The position numbers and the translations under genes were made by a program. DNA of 64,000 nucleotides from JADJLQ01 sp964405735 (GTDB lineage Bacteria; Bacteroidota; Bacteroidia; Chitinophagales; Saprospiraceae). The notes under the pieces are model-generated. The model searched no databases, was not told the DNA's origin, and saw only the letters and a list, made by a program, of their open reading frames with translations. The stretch spans positions 1-64,000 of the forward strand of contig CAYOPD010000007.1 in NCBI GenBank assembly GCA_964405735.1. Reading direction: 5' to 3'. Below, one piece after another: positions 1-8,931 of the stretch. Each line of letters starts with the position of its first letter. The first letter of the stretch is position 1.

Positions 1-2054
1 GGTTACCGGTTCGAGACCGGCGTGGTCCGGCAACTGGACGCCGTGCACCAAACCTATATCACTTCCGGTAAGAAAAATGAAGTGCTCACGGTCCAGGACC
101 TGCCTGCCAATCTTGCGGAAAAAACCGCCCGGCAGATTTTCGCCAAAAAACCGGGCACCTTTGTCTACGATATGGATGGATCCGGAAACCAGGTAAACGT
201 CTCCACCCGCGGCCTGGACCCTCACCGGAGCTGGGAATACAATATCCGGCAAAACAACATCATGACCAATTCGGACATATACGGCTATCCGGCAAGCCAC
301 TACAGCCCCCCCATGGAGTCCATTTTACGTATAGAAATGTTGTCCGGTACTTCCAGTCTCCAATATGGATCACAATTCGGAGGTTTGATAAACTATGTCA
401 CCAAACAGGGGGATACGTCCAAACCCATCCGTTATGAAAGCCTGAGTTCCATTGGGTCCTATGGATTGCTGAGCACTTTTCATTCGATTGGCGGGAAAAG
501 CGGAAGGTTCAGGTATTATGCTTATTACCAGAAGCGCAACTCAAAAGGATACCGGGATGATTCCCGCTCTGACGCACAGGCCCAGTTTTTTAATTTAATT
601 TATACCGCAGGCCCGACCATCAATATCAAAGCAGAATTGGCCAGGAGTCAATATCTGTATCAGATACCTGGGCCCCTTACGGATGCCATGTTTAAAGATA
701 ACCCCAGGCAGTCTAGCCGCCGCAGAAACTATTTCAGCCCGGATATATATGTCCCTTCGCTCACGGTGGATTGGAAAATCAGCCCTTCCACCATACTAAA
801 CTGGGTAAGTTCGGCCGTGCTTGGAACACGAAGCAGTGTGCAATTTATCGGCCTGGCTGACGTGGAAGATAAGATTGACCCTCTGACCGGCCAGTATAAA
901 CCGCGGCAGGTCGATATCGATAATTTCAACAGTTATTCCAATGAACTTCGCCTGCAGCAGCAATACCATTTCGGTAAGACAGGCGGCGTCCTGGTTGGCG
1001 GATTGAGATTTGTCAATAACGACTTGCACCGGAGGCAGCAGGGTAAGGGCACTACCGGGTCGGATTACAACCTGGAAATTACAGAAACGAATTTTGGAAG
1101 GGATATCCATTATAAAACAGACAACGTGGCCTTCTTTGCTGAAAATTTGTTTCAGCTGACACCGAAACTTCAATTTTCGGCGGGCTTCAGGGTTGAAAGC
1201 GGCACCAGTAAGATGAGGGGGATTATTTCCTATCTCCCGGATGAAAAAGTGCCTCAGGACATCGAACACCGTTTTCCATTGTTTGGCCTCAGTGGCCAAT
1301 ACCGGCTGAAATCAAACCACCTGATATACGGAGGCTGGTCCCAGGCCTACCGCCCGGTGATTTTTGCCGATATTATCCCGGCAACGGTACTTGACCGGTC
1401 TGACCCGGATCTCAAAGATGCCTTTGGCCACAATGCAGAATTAGGAATCAAAGGTCAGCTTGGTTCGGGACTGAAATACGACCTCAGCTTCTTCCGCATT
1501 TATTATAAAAACAGGATTGGCACCCAAGTCCTCACGGATGCCACCGGCGCGGCTTATTTCCTGAAAACCAATATCGGGGACAGCCGCACCCATGGGGTAG
1601 AGGCCTTCGCGGAACTTAACCTGGTGGACCGGGCTACGTATAAACTCTCTGTATTCAGTGCCACTTCCTTTTTTGATGCCGTTTATCTCAATGGCCAATT
1701 GAAGGACGGCAATGACAATAAATCCCTGAAGGGTAACCGCCTGGAAACGGTGCCTGAATGGATCAGCCGCAACGGGATTCAATTTAATTACAAACTGTTC
1801 ACGGCGGTCCTGCAACACAGTTATGTTGCTGAAATCTTTTCCGATGCCCTGAACACCTTAAAGCCCAGCGCCAACGGAGCGAAAGGCATGGTGCCCGCTT
1901 ATACCATCCTGGACCTGAACATGTCTTACCGGTTCAGTGTCCACTATCTCTTGAAATTTGGGATAAACAACATGGCCAACCGTCAGTACTTTACCAAACG
2001 ACCTGCGGGTTATCCCGGCCAGGGGGTCTGGAGTTCCGACGGGCGCAGCCTGGT
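1..2054 (+). CDS. TonB-dependent receptor, FecA-like (partial at both ends)
   Basis: Outer-membrane active-transport receptor, probably for a ferric siderophore or ferric citrate. The frame is open from base 1, so the N-terminus (signal peptide, any carboxypeptidase-like domain) lies upstream; the GTG at 22 is not a credible start. A plug domain is visible at about residues 20-130 (VSTRGLDPHRSWEY, then SSLQYGSQFGGLINYVTKQG), followed by alternating beta-barrel strands typical of the FecA group. The barrel runs to a NMANRQYFTKRPAGYPG segment that normally lies about 20-25 residues before the C-terminus, so only the last strand (about 10 residues) is lost in the gap. The substrate is inferred from family resemblance only. 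Confidence 0.9.
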
Positions 2055-2154
2055 NNNNNNNNNNNNNNNNNNNNNNNNNNNNNNNNNNNNNNNNNNNNNN
2101 NNNNNNNNNNNNNNNNNNNNNNNNNNNNNNNNNNNNNNNNNNNNNNNNNNNNNN
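2055..2154. other. Assembly gap (100 N)
   Basis: Exactly 100 consecutive N, the usual placeholder for a scaffold gap of unknown size. By chance it keeps the frame open, so a naive translation fuses the TonB receptor on the left to the flavin reductase on the right. The true distance and any genes lost in between are unknown. Confidence 0.98.
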
Positions 2155-2583
2155 GCTGAAATTCCGATCGGAGCCTTCGATTCCGAATCCATGTATCATG
2201 CGGATCGCCACTCCTCCCTCCTGATGGATATTCAAAACCGGTTTGTCTTCCCGGCAACCAAAATGGTCTTTATTTCGCAGGAATACAATGGCAGCATTCC
2301 GGGCATCTTAAAGTTGTTTATTGACGCGTGTTCCGTGGCCGATTCAAAAAAGGCCTTTTATCATAAAAAAGCCTGCCTGATCGGGGTGGCTTCCGGGCGT
2401 GCTGGCAATCTGAGGGGTATGGAACACCTGACCGGGATTCTGATGTACCTCAACATGATCGTGTATCCCAACCGATTGCCGGTCTCCCGGATTGAACACT
2501 TGCTGGACGAAAAATCGATTCTAGCCGACCAGGATACACGGAATGCCATTATTAAGTTGCTGGACCAATTTGTCAGGTTCTGA
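2155..2583 (+). CDS. NADPH-dependent FMN reductase family protein (5' missing)
   Basis: C-terminal about 142 residues of a flavodoxin-fold NAD(P)H:FMN reductase. The segment SQEYNGSIPGILKLFIDACS matches the family's characteristic E-Y-N-x-S-x-P-G-x-L-K block, which contacts FMN. A following GVASGRAGN segment is also typical. Such proteins reduce FMN or quinones in the cytoplasm. The N-terminus, including the phosphate-binding loop, is lost in the N run. The 3' end overlaps the convergent metallo-hydrolase gene by 11 bases. Confidence 0.85.
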   Translation, partial: AEIPIGAFDSESMYHADRHSSLLMDIQNRFVFPATKMVFISQEYNGSIPGILKLFIDACSVADSKKAFYHKKACLIGVASGRAGNLRGMEHLTGILMYLNMIVYPNRLPVSRIEHLLDEKSILADQDTRNAIIKLLDQFVRF

Positions 2584-3427
2584 CCAACCAGGCTTCCAGG
2601 GTGGTAAGAGCTTCGACCACCACCTTGCCCGTCTCATTTTTTTTCAAAGAAGCTACCTCATGCCTCAAGTCGTGCTCAAAAAATAAATCGATCTTTTCAT
2701 CGATGCAACGGTTCAACAAGGCTTCTTTTTCCTGAAGGGTGACCAGCGGTTGCATATCGTAAGCCATGATATAAGGCAGGGGGATGTGATGGATGGACGG
2801 AAATAAGTCAGCCGTAAATAAGATTTTTTTATCCCTGCGCGCATGGATCAGGGGCAAGACCATGGCTCTGGTATGACCGTCCACCCGGATGAATTCGACC
2901 GATGGAAAGGGAGAATCCCCATCCTGGAGAAAACGGATTTTGTCCTGGTCAAGAAGCGGCATAAAATTTTCAGAAAGAAAGGAGGCCTTTTCCCGGGCAT
3001 TGGGATTTACGGCCAGGTTCCATTGCTCTTGGTGGGTCCAGTAAGTAGCGGAGGGCAGGCTAGCTGCCGGTTTGTTTGCCTCATCGTAATACAAAGCGCC
3101 CCCCACGTGGTCAAAATGAAGATGGGTGAGAATCACGTCCGTAATGGAATCCGGGTCGATCTGGTGTTGAATCAGCGCTTCAGGCAGTGACCGAAAGCCG
3201 CCAGGTTCGTAATAGGAAAAAAATTTTGGATCCTGTTTGTCGCCCATTCCGGTATCAATCAGGATGCGGTAATGGCGGTCCTCCACATACAGGCAACGCA
3301 TGACCCAGCTGCATAAATTATTCTCATCCGGGGGCATCAGTTTACTCCAGATTCTTTTGGGTACCACACCGAACATGGCACCGCCATCCAGTTTAAAAGT
3401 CCCTGCGAGCACCGATTTTAAGACCAT
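2573..3427 (-). CDS. MBL-fold metallo-hydrolase
   Basis: A 284-residue metallo-beta-lactamase-fold hydrolase. The zinc motif HLHFDH is at residues 102-107 (THLHFDHVGGA), with later HTRAM and FTADLFPS segments supplying further metal ligands (His and Asp), and FEHDLRHE near the C-terminus. There is no signal peptide, so it is probably cytoplasmic. Length and motif order fit the N-acyl homoserine lactonase/methyl-parathion-hydrolase-like group, but the substrate cannot be told. It starts 2 bases after ribH ends, so the two are probably co-transcribed. Confidence 0.88.
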   Translation of the reverse strand: MVLKSVLAGTFKLDGGAMFGVVPKRIWSKLMPPDENNLCSWVMRCLYVEDRHYRILIDTGMGDKQDPKFFSYYEPGGFRSLPEALIQHQIDPDSITDVILTHLHFDHVGGALYYDEANKPAASLPSATYWTHQEQWNLAVNPNAREKASFLSENFMPLLDQDKIRFLQDGDSPFPSVEFIRVDGHTRAMVLPLIHARRDKKILFTADLFPSIHHIPLPYIMAYDMQPLVTLQEKEALLNRCIDEKIDLFFEHDLRHEVASLKKNETGKVVVEALTTLEAWLVRT

Positions 3428-3429
3428 GC

Positions 3430-3909
3430 TCAGTCGTTGAGGAGGGCCATATGCATGGCAGTGATCGCGGCTTCTGTCCCTTTGTTTCCTTCTTTGCCCC
3501 CGGCCCGCTCCAGGGCTTGCTGCTGATCCAGCGTTGTCAGGAGCCCGAATATCACAGGTGTGTTTCTCAGGATATTGAGTTGCATGATGCCCTGGGATAC
3601 CGCTTGTGAAATATAAATATCATGCGGGGTGTCCCCTTTGATGACACATCCAAGGCAAATCACCGCATCCGGCCGGGATCTTTTAATGACCCGCTTAGCC
3701 GCAAATACCAGTTCAAAAGAACCCGGTACGATGATCACTTCGAGATCGTTCTTTTTTACCTGGTGCCTGACCAGGGTTTTGATGGCGGCTACTTCGAGTT
3801 TTTCAGTGATCTCCCTGTTCCAGGCTGTGCTGATGATGCAGAAGCGGTACCCGGCCATGGAGGGGAGTTCAGGAAGTGCAGATTCAGCCAGATTCGTACG
3901 TTTGCTCAT
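3430..3909 (-). CDS. ribH: 6,7-dimethyl-8-ribityllumazine synthase
   Basis: Penultimate enzyme of riboflavin synthesis: condenses 5-amino-6-ribitylaminouracil with 3,4-dihydroxy-2-butanone 4-phosphate. The 159-residue length is normal. Landmarks are PGSFELVFAA (residues 62-71), the phosphate-binding KGDTPHDIY around 91-99 with the conserved His96, and the C-terminal GGKEGNKGTEAA block. The loop begins KGDT rather than the commoner RGET or RGDT, a conservative change. It lies between a GNAT gene (33 bases upstream) and the metallo-hydrolase (2 bases downstream), not among other rib genes. Confidence 0.97.
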   Translation of the reverse strand: MSKRTNLAESALPELPSMAGYRFCIISTAWNREITEKLEVAAIKTLVRHQVKKNDLEVIIVPGSFELVFAAKRVIKRSRPDAVICLGCVIKGDTPHDIYISQAVSQGIMQLNILRNTPVIFGLLTTLDQQQALERAGGKEGNKGTEAAITAMHMALLND

Positions 3910-3942
3910 ATTGGTTTCCGGATTGTTTAAAACTACCCAGGT

Positions 3943-4515
3943 TTATTCTGCTTTATTCCAGTCCCACAGCACGATTTGCCAGGACTCACCGTCGGCGTGC
4001 CAATGTTCATGGATGGGTACAAAACCAACCTTGGAATGTGCATGCAAAGATCGGGTATTCCGGGATGAGATTTCGGTGACACAATAATAATATTTAGGCC
4101 TGTGGTCCGCCATTCTATGGTACAGGGAGGTCATCAGGCCGAGACCGCGGTATTCTTTGGCAACACAAACCTGGCCGCAAACCAGAAACCCTTTTTCCGA
4201 CAGGGGCTTTCCATCATAAACCAAAGTGTCCACAAGCTTAAAAAAGTCCAGTAATTCCGGCACGGCATGACCATAAGCCCTGGGCATACAAATAGCATAT
4301 GCGGCAAGCCGGGTGCCATTCATGGCCACTACCGCCGGTTCGGAATCGCAGATCCGGCCAAGAGTCTCCGGCTGGTGTTCCACATATAAAAAACCCTGGC
4401 TGGCACATTCTTCTGGATTCAGGTATTTGCGGAGATTCAGGCGTTGAAGGGCCAGGATTTCCTTCAGGATTTCAGGATCTGATGAAAACCGGAGGTCTAT
4501 GGACGGATTACTCAT
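3943..4515 (-). CDS. GNAT family N-acetyltransferase
   Basis: A 190-residue protein with the GNAT acetyl-CoA-binding signature: VCGQVCVAKEYRGLGLMTSL contains the V/I-x-x-x-R-G-x-G-x-G/A-like pyrophosphate loop, here RGLGLM. A later TEISSRNTRSLHAHSKVGF block matches the usual N-x-x-A/S-x-x-x-H-x-K-x-G-F motif 'B' of the family. It is predicted to acetylate an unknown amine substrate in the cytoplasm. It is first in a three-gene reverse run with ribH and the metallo-hydrolase; the functional link is unknown. Confidence 0.85.
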   Translation of the reverse strand: MSNPSIDLRFSSDPEILKEILALQRLNLRKYLNPEECASQGFLYVEHQPETLGRICDSEPAVVAMNGTRLAAYAICMPRAYGHAVPELLDFFKLVDTLVYDGKPLSEKGFLVCGQVCVAKEYRGLGLMTSLYHRMADHRPKYYYCVTEISSRNTRSLHAHSKVGFVPIHEHWHADGESWQIVLWDWNKAE

Positions 4516-4579
4516 TCTCTAAAAATAATACCTTGCTGATAAATTTGTCTGCATTCATCTCCAGCCTTATGAAAGTCCA

Positions 4580-6157
4580 ATGGATCATGACTCTCACAGA
4601 TTGTTTAATTTTAGCCGCATTAAAAATTTGAACCTTACCTTGAAATCGGTTCCGGCGCAGTGTTGCTCTGCTTTTTTGATATTGGCTCTGGTATGGAATG
4701 GTTGCCGTAATAACAAAGAGCCCGGATTGTCAACCAATACCCTGGATTCGCTAACGCTTGCCAAAAAGCATTGCGGGTCCTGCCATCGATTTCCCGGACC
4801 GGATCTTTTAGACAAAAAGACCTGGGACAAAACCCTGCTGCCTAATATGGGATGCCGCCTGGGAATCCAGACGGACGGATATAATCCCTATGCCGGCAGG
4901 GATATGATGGAGCAAAGCCTTTTGCAGCAGGCGAATATTTATCCGGAACGTCCTTTGATCCCGGATTCGGATTGGCTTAAAATTAAATCCTATTATATTT
5001 CAAACGCGCCGGATGCGCTCAAAACCCACCGCGACAGTTCGGTGGATTTGGTGCAGTTTACCGTTCATCCAAAAGGCTCCCTGGTGCCTGGCCCAAGGAT
5101 TACCCTGCTTTCGGTGGATCATTTTTCAGGTTTAGTATATGCAGGAATGGAATCGGGCCAAATCCGGGTTTTTGACCCTTCCTGGAGGGTGACGGACAGC
5201 TTTACGCTTGCAGCGACACCAATACAACACATCCCCGGGGGCGATCAGAGTCATATCCTTTCCGTCGGTAACTTATATCCTTCCGAACAGTCGTTTGGCG
5301 CAGTATTATCCGGCCAGGGCAGAACCTGGAAGGAGGAGATCACAGGCCTGCACCGTCCGGTCTGGCTTAGCCTCATGGACCTGGATGGAGACCATGAACC
5401 GGATTATATCCTGCATGAATTCGGGTATGAAACCGGACGTTTGTCCTGGTATCCGTCCTCGCACCGGGACCACAATTCGATCGCCTTATATTCCGGGCCT
5501 GGCAGCATAAAAAGTGAGGCCATCGATCTGGATGGGGACGGCAGGCAAGAGATGGTCAGCCTGATCGCCCAGGGGGATGAACATGTGTCGGTCTGGTTGC
5601 CTTCTTCCAAAGGCCCTCCGGAGGAAAAAAGAATTTTGAGTTTTCCACCGGTTTATGGAGTTTGCGACATGGATCTGATAGACTTCAATCTGGATGGAAA
5701 GGTGGATATCCTGATTTCGAACGGGGATAATGCGGATTACAGCCAGGTGCCCAAACCCTACCACGGGATCCATGTATTTCAGAATCAGGGAGGATTCCTG
5801 TTTGAGGAAGCCCGGTTTATACCATACCCCGGGGTCCTCCATTGCGAAGCGGCGGATTTTGACCTGGATGGGGATGTGGACCTGGCAGCCATTTCTTTTT
5901 TCCCCGGGGACAAGGACAATCCTCATGCGGCATTCAAATATTTCAGGCAGGAAGGGGATGGGAACTTCACTTCATTCCGTTTTCGAGATGGCAATCATGG
6001 CAAATGGATGACCATGGCCAGGGCGGACCTGGACCGGGATGGGGATGAGGATATTTTGCTGGGTTCATTTATTTTAACCACCGATGGGGTGACGGGTAGC
6101 AGGGAGGATATGAAAAAATATGCCCTGGTATATTTGGAGAATAGAGGTGACAAGTGA
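4580..6157 (+). CDS. Cytochrome c-motif lipoprotein with FG-GAP/VCBS repeats
   Basis: A 525-residue exported protein. A hydrophobic stretch at about residues 29-40 precedes Cys42, a probable lipidation site although the lipobox is atypical. A single c-type haem site CGSCH lies at residues 65-69. The rest is a beta-propeller of FG-GAP repeats with at least five calcium-type D-x-D-x-D-G-x-x-D motifs (DLDGDHEPD, DLDGDGRQE, DFNLDGKVD, DFDLDGDVD, DLDRDGDED). The first ATG leaves an odd hydrophilic leader; a TTG at 4628 would give a more normal signal peptide. It stands alone on the + strand. The role (electron transfer, sugar binding or surface assembly) cannot be told. Confidence 0.82.
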   Translation: MDHDSHRLFNFSRIKNLNLTLKSVPAQCCSAFLILALVWNGCRNNKEPGLSTNTLDSLTLAKKHCGSCHRFPGPDLLDKKTWDKTLLPNMGCRLGIQTDGYNPYAGRDMMEQSLLQQANIYPERPLIPDSDWLKIKSYYISNAPDALKTHRDSSVDLVQFTVHPKGSLVPGPRITLLSVDHFSGLVYAGMESGQIRVFDPSWRVTDSFTLAATPIQHIPGGDQSHILSVGNLYPSEQSFGAVLSGQGRTWKEEITGLHRPVWLSLMDLDGDHEPDYILHEFGYETGRLSWYPSSHRDHNSIALYSGPGSIKSEAIDLDGDGRQEMVSLIAQGDEHVSVWLPSSKGPPEEKRILSFPPVYGVCDMDLIDFNLDGKVDILISNGDNADYSQVPKPYHGIHVFQNQGGFLFEEARFIPYPGVLHCEAADFDLDGDVDLAAISFFPGDKDNPHAAFKYFRQEGDGNFTSFRFRDGNHGKWMTMARADLDRDGDEDILLGSFILTTDGVTGSREDMKKYALVYLENRGDK

Positions 6158-6193
6158 GAGGGAAGAGGTGGGAGGACCCTTGAAAATAAAAAA

Positions 6194-6219
6194 GGCAACA
6201 TATTTTTCAATATGTTGCC
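6194..6219 (-). terminator. Hairpin with T-tract on the minus strand
   Basis: Perfect 10-bp inverted repeat (arms 6194-6203 and 6210-6219, loop of 6). On the minus strand it is followed by TTTTTATTTTC, the shape of an intrinsic terminator. No minus-strand gene leads into it, so it may end the + strand lipoprotein gene just upstream without a T-tract, or end an unrecognised minus-strand transcript. Confidence 0.5.
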
Positions 6220-6624
6220 CAAAAAGTTGGGTTTACATTTACATCTCAGGTTGAATTTCGATGAAAATAAGAAACAGTTTTACCCGTTTCAAATAAACCC
6301 ATCCGGTACTGACAACCAGAACTTGTCAGGTTGTATCCAGGCAGTGCGCAAATGCCTAAAGGTATCTGTGCATAACCAAGTTCGATACAAGGGTTTTCTG
6401 TCTGGGATGCTAGATATAGACCGGAGACCTACCTTTACTTATAAAGGAAGACCTTGAATCGACATTTAAAGTTATGCTAAATTCCATGGAAATGGCAAAA
6501 CATAAGTGTTAAAATTCAAATATTTAATATATAGAAAAAGTATATATCAGGGTGTTTCTCCAGGGTTGTAGGGCTTCAAGGGCAGTTTTTCAATATTCGG
6601 GTCGTCAAACTGAAAAATATATTT
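6220..6624. other. Intergenic stretch, nothing recognised
   Basis: About 400 bases between the lipoprotein gene's hairpin and the tRNA cluster promoter. It is AT-rich at 6460-6560. A reading frame of 81 codons (6212-6457) begins inside the hairpin and resembles nothing I know, so it is not called. No repeat or RNA fold stood out. Confidence 0.5.
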
Positions 6625-6632
6625 TATTTTTG
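6625..6632 (+). promoter_or_regulatory. Bacteroidetes -7 element of the tRNA cluster
   Basis: TATTTTTG matches the Bacteroidetes -7 consensus TAnnTTTG. It ends 12 bases before the first tRNA, placing the transcription start within a few bases of the mature 5' end. No clear -33 TTG is present at the usual 19-21 base spacing. Confidence 0.55.
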
Positions 6633-6644
6633 CGGCTCATTAGA

Positions 6645-6718
6645 CGGGGTGTAGCGCAGTCCGGTAGCGTATCAGCATGGGGTGCTGGTGGTCGCTGGTT
6701 CGAATCCAGTCACCCCGA
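6645..6718 (+). tRNA. tRNA-Pro (anticodon GGG)
   Basis: A 74-nt cloverleaf. The acceptor CGGGGTG pairs with CACCCCG, with A as discriminator. D stem is GCGC/GCGT, anticodon stem TCAGC/GCTGG with loop ATGGGGT, and T arm GCTGG-TTCGAAT-CCAGT. The C1:G72 pair and A73 are bacterial prolyl identity features. CCA is not encoded. It reads CCC and CCU. Confidence 0.96.
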
Positions 6719-6739
6719 CTGTATTTTTAAAGATCTGTG

Positions 6740-6813
6740 CGGGATGTAGCGCAGCCCGGTAGCGTGCTTCGTTCGGGACGAAGAGGTCGCTGGTTCGAAT
6801 CCAGTCATCCCGA
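6740..6813 (+). tRNA. tRNA-Pro (anticodon CGG)
   Basis: A 74-nt cloverleaf 21 bases after the first tRNA-Pro and nearly identical to it in the D and T arms. The acceptor is CGGGATG/CATCCCG with A discriminator, the anticodon stem CTTCG/CGAAG with loop TTCGGGA. CCA is not encoded. It reads CCG. The shared D and T arms point to a local duplication followed by anticodon-arm change. Confidence 0.96.
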
Positions 6814-6869
6814 CTGATTTTTATGTCCTGCCGGCCTTCATCAATGGATGTGGCCGTTGATGGTTTGAA

Positions 6870-6944
6870 GGGTGTTTAGCTCAGTTGGTTCAGAGCGCTA
6901 CTTTGACAGAGTAGAGGTCACTGGTTCGAGCCCAGTAATACCCA
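6870..6944 (+). tRNA. tRNA-Val (anticodon GAC)
   Basis: A 75-nt cloverleaf. The acceptor GGGTGTT pairs with AATACCC (one G-U), D stem GCTC/GAGC, anticodon stem CTACT/AGTAG with loop TTGACAG, T arm ACTGG-TTCGAGC-CCAGT, discriminator A. CCA is not encoded. It ends 20 bases before the start of the yggS-like gene, so the tRNAs and that gene may share a transcript. Confidence 0.95.
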
Positions 6945-6964
6945 CTTTTTCCTAATTACCGATC

Positions 6965-7609
6965 TTGTATAGTTCAATTAAACAATATTGCGATTCCCGC
7001 AATGTTGAATTGCTGGTCGTTTCCAAAATGCGGACCGATGAGGAAATCATCAGGGTCTACCGCGAAGGCCAGAGGCTTTTTGGTGAAAACCGGGTACAGG
7101 ACCTCCTGCTTAAGAAAGACCGGTTACCGGCCGACATCCAGTGGCATCTGATCGGTACCCTCCAGCGGAATAAAGTGAAATACATCGCCCCTTTTATAAG
7201 CATGATCCAATCCGTAGATGACTTTCCCTTGTGGCAGGAGATCCACCGCCAGGCAGTTAAAACGAACCGGATCATCCCCTGTCTTCTTCAGATCAAAATA
7301 GCCCGGGAGCTGTCCAAAGAAGGATTTGACCGCGACGCCTTGCACCGGCTACTGGCTGAGGGCCACTGGCGTCAATGGCATGGGGTGTCCGTCCATGGGC
7401 TGATGGGCATGGCCAGCCTGACCCCGGACCAGGAACAGTGGAGGCATGAATTCAGAACATTGAAGGCCGAATTTGACTTCCTCCGGGAAAACCATTTTAA
7501 AGGGCCTGAATTCAGTATCCTTTCCATGGGGATGTCCTCCGACTATGAAATAGCCATTGAGGAAGGGGCCAACCTGGTCCGCATCGGCAGTGCGGTATTT
7601 GCTTCCTGA
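6965..7609 (+). CDS. YggS family pyridoxal phosphate-binding protein
   Basis: PLP-homeostasis protein of the alanine-racemase-like fold, YggS/PROSC (COG0325) family. The PLP-binding lysine is Lys21 in VVSKMRTDEEI; GENRVQD and WHLIGTLQRNKVKYI follow as expected, and the C-terminal SMGMSSDYEIAIEEGANLVRIG block carries the phosphate-binding residues. A stop codon at 6953 and the position of the lysine force the start to TTG at 6965. The 214 residues are about 10-15 short at the N-terminus compared with E. coli YggS. The protein binds PLP without known catalytic activity. Confidence 0.92.
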   Translation: MYSSIKQYCDSRNVELLVVSKMRTDEEIIRVYREGQRLFGENRVQDLLLKKDRLPADIQWHLIGTLQRNKVKYIAPFISMIQSVDDFPLWQEIHRQAVKTNRIIPCLLQIKIARELSKEGFDRDALHRLLAEGHWRQWHGVSVHGLMGMASLTPDQEQWRHEFRTLKAEFDFLRENHFKGPEFSILSMGMSSDYEIAIEEGANLVRIGSAVFAS

Positions 7610-8887
7610 TCAATCCCCTACAATCACGAGGTATTTGTTTTTCTTTCCATTTTCCAGCAATAACCATTTTCCACGGATGGGTTGATCGGTAAACAACACC
7701 TCGTCCAGTCCGCTTACCTTCACTTTATTTATTGAAATGGCCTGGTTCATGATGGCCTGGCGGGCAATGGATTTGGAATTGCATATGGTCGTGGCACCGG
7801 ACAACAGGTCAATTACCGGTAAGCCGTTGATTTCCTTTCCTGGAATGGTAAATGAAGGTATTTCGCCCGAAATGTCGGTATACTGGCCATCCGTGAGCTG
7901 ATGTAAAAATCCTGGATCCACCTTTGGATTAAACAGAAGATCGCTGACCTGCATGGCGGCTTCGAAAGCCCCATCCGAATGGATCCTGCGCGTGAGCTCT
8001 TCCGCCAATTCTTTTTTAACAGTCCTTGGATCCGACGAAATCAGGTTTTCCAGGTGGAGAATGGCATCGATTTCCTTCAGGGAAAATGTCCTGAGAAAGC
8101 GCGGCAGATCCTGGTCATCTGCATTGATCCAAAACTGGTAGAATTTGTAAGGGCTGGTCATATTGGGATCGAGCCAGATATTGCCCGTCTCCGATTTTCC
8201 GAATTTTTTGCCGTCCGCTTTGGTCAGCAATGGGGAAGTAAGGGCATGGACGTCCATTCCATCGGTCGTCCTGCGGATATATTCTGTACCGGCAGTGATA
8301 TTTCCCCATTGATCGGAGCCACCCATCTGCAGGGTACATCCGAATTTTTTCAACAGGCAATAATAATCATAGCCCTGGAGCAGCTGATAACTGAACTCCG
8401 TGAAGGAGATGCCCGTCTCCAATCGCTTTTGTACGGATTCCTTGGACAGCATATAATTCACCGTAAGGTGTTTACCCACTTTTCTAAGGAAATCAAGGAC
8501 ATTCAGCTCCTTGTAAAAATCATAATTGTTCACAAATACAGCAGCGTTAGGCCCTTGTTCAAAATCAAGAAATTTCAGAAACTGGCTTTGCTGGAAAGCA
8601 AGGTTGCGGTCCAGTTCCTCTTCGGTCTTCAACTCCCGTTCTTTATCCTTACCGGAAGGGTCGCCGATGCGTCCGGTGGCACCACCCATTAAGACGATGG
8701 GTTTGTGCCCATGCAGTTGGAAGTGTTTAAGCAGCATGATCTGCACATAGTTGCCGATCGTGAGAGAAGAGGCCGTCGGATCAAAACCGGTATACCCCGT
8801 GACCATTCCTTTATCCAACGCATCCGGCAGACCGGGCGTAAAATCCTGCAACATCACCCGCCATCGCAGGGTTTCTATAAAATTCAT
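7610..8887 (-). CDS. tyrS: Tyrosyl-tRNA synthetase
   Basis: Class I aminoacyl-tRNA synthetase charging tRNA-Tyr; 425 residues, the normal bacterial length. The HIGH-equivalent is LTIGN (residues 42-46) and the KMSKS-equivalent KFGKS (228-232). The tyrosine-binding GYDYYCL and QMGGSDQWGNI segments are present, and the C-terminal 60 residues form an S4-type RNA-binding domain. The N-terminal MNFIETLRWRVML is typical of Bacteroidetes homologues and supports this start. It is divergent from the permease gene. Confidence 0.98.
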   Translation of the reverse strand: MNFIETLRWRVMLQDFTPGLPDALDKGMVTGYTGFDPTASSLTIGNYVQIMLLKHFQLHGHKPIVLMGGATGRIGDPSGKDKERELKTEEELDRNLAFQQSQFLKFLDFEQGPNAAVFVNNYDFYKELNVLDFLRKVGKHLTVNYMLSKESVQKRLETGISFTEFSYQLLQGYDYYCLLKKFGCTLQMGGSDQWGNITAGTEYIRRTTDGMDVHALTSPLLTKADGKKFGKSETGNIWLDPNMTSPYKFYQFWINADDQDLPRFLRTFSLKEIDAILHLENLISSDPRTVKKELAEELTRRIHSDGAFEAAMQVSDLLFNPKVDPGFLHQLTDGQYTDISGEIPSFTIPGKEINGLPVIDLLSGATTICNSKSIARQAIMNQAISINKVKVSGLDEVLFTDQPIRGKWLLLENGKKNKYLVIVGD

Positions 8888-8931
8888 TTATTTCCAGTTT
8901 GAATGAGGCAAAAGTAGGACATTTGCCCCAG

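Noticed and set aside
22..2583. Single 853-residue fusion of TonB receptor and flavin reductase
   Set aside because: The frame crosses 100 N and joins two unrelated families; it is an assembly artefact.
6212..6457. 81-codon reading frame after the FG-GAP lipoprotein gene
   Set aside because: Begins inside a hairpin, has no recognisable homology and no promoter.
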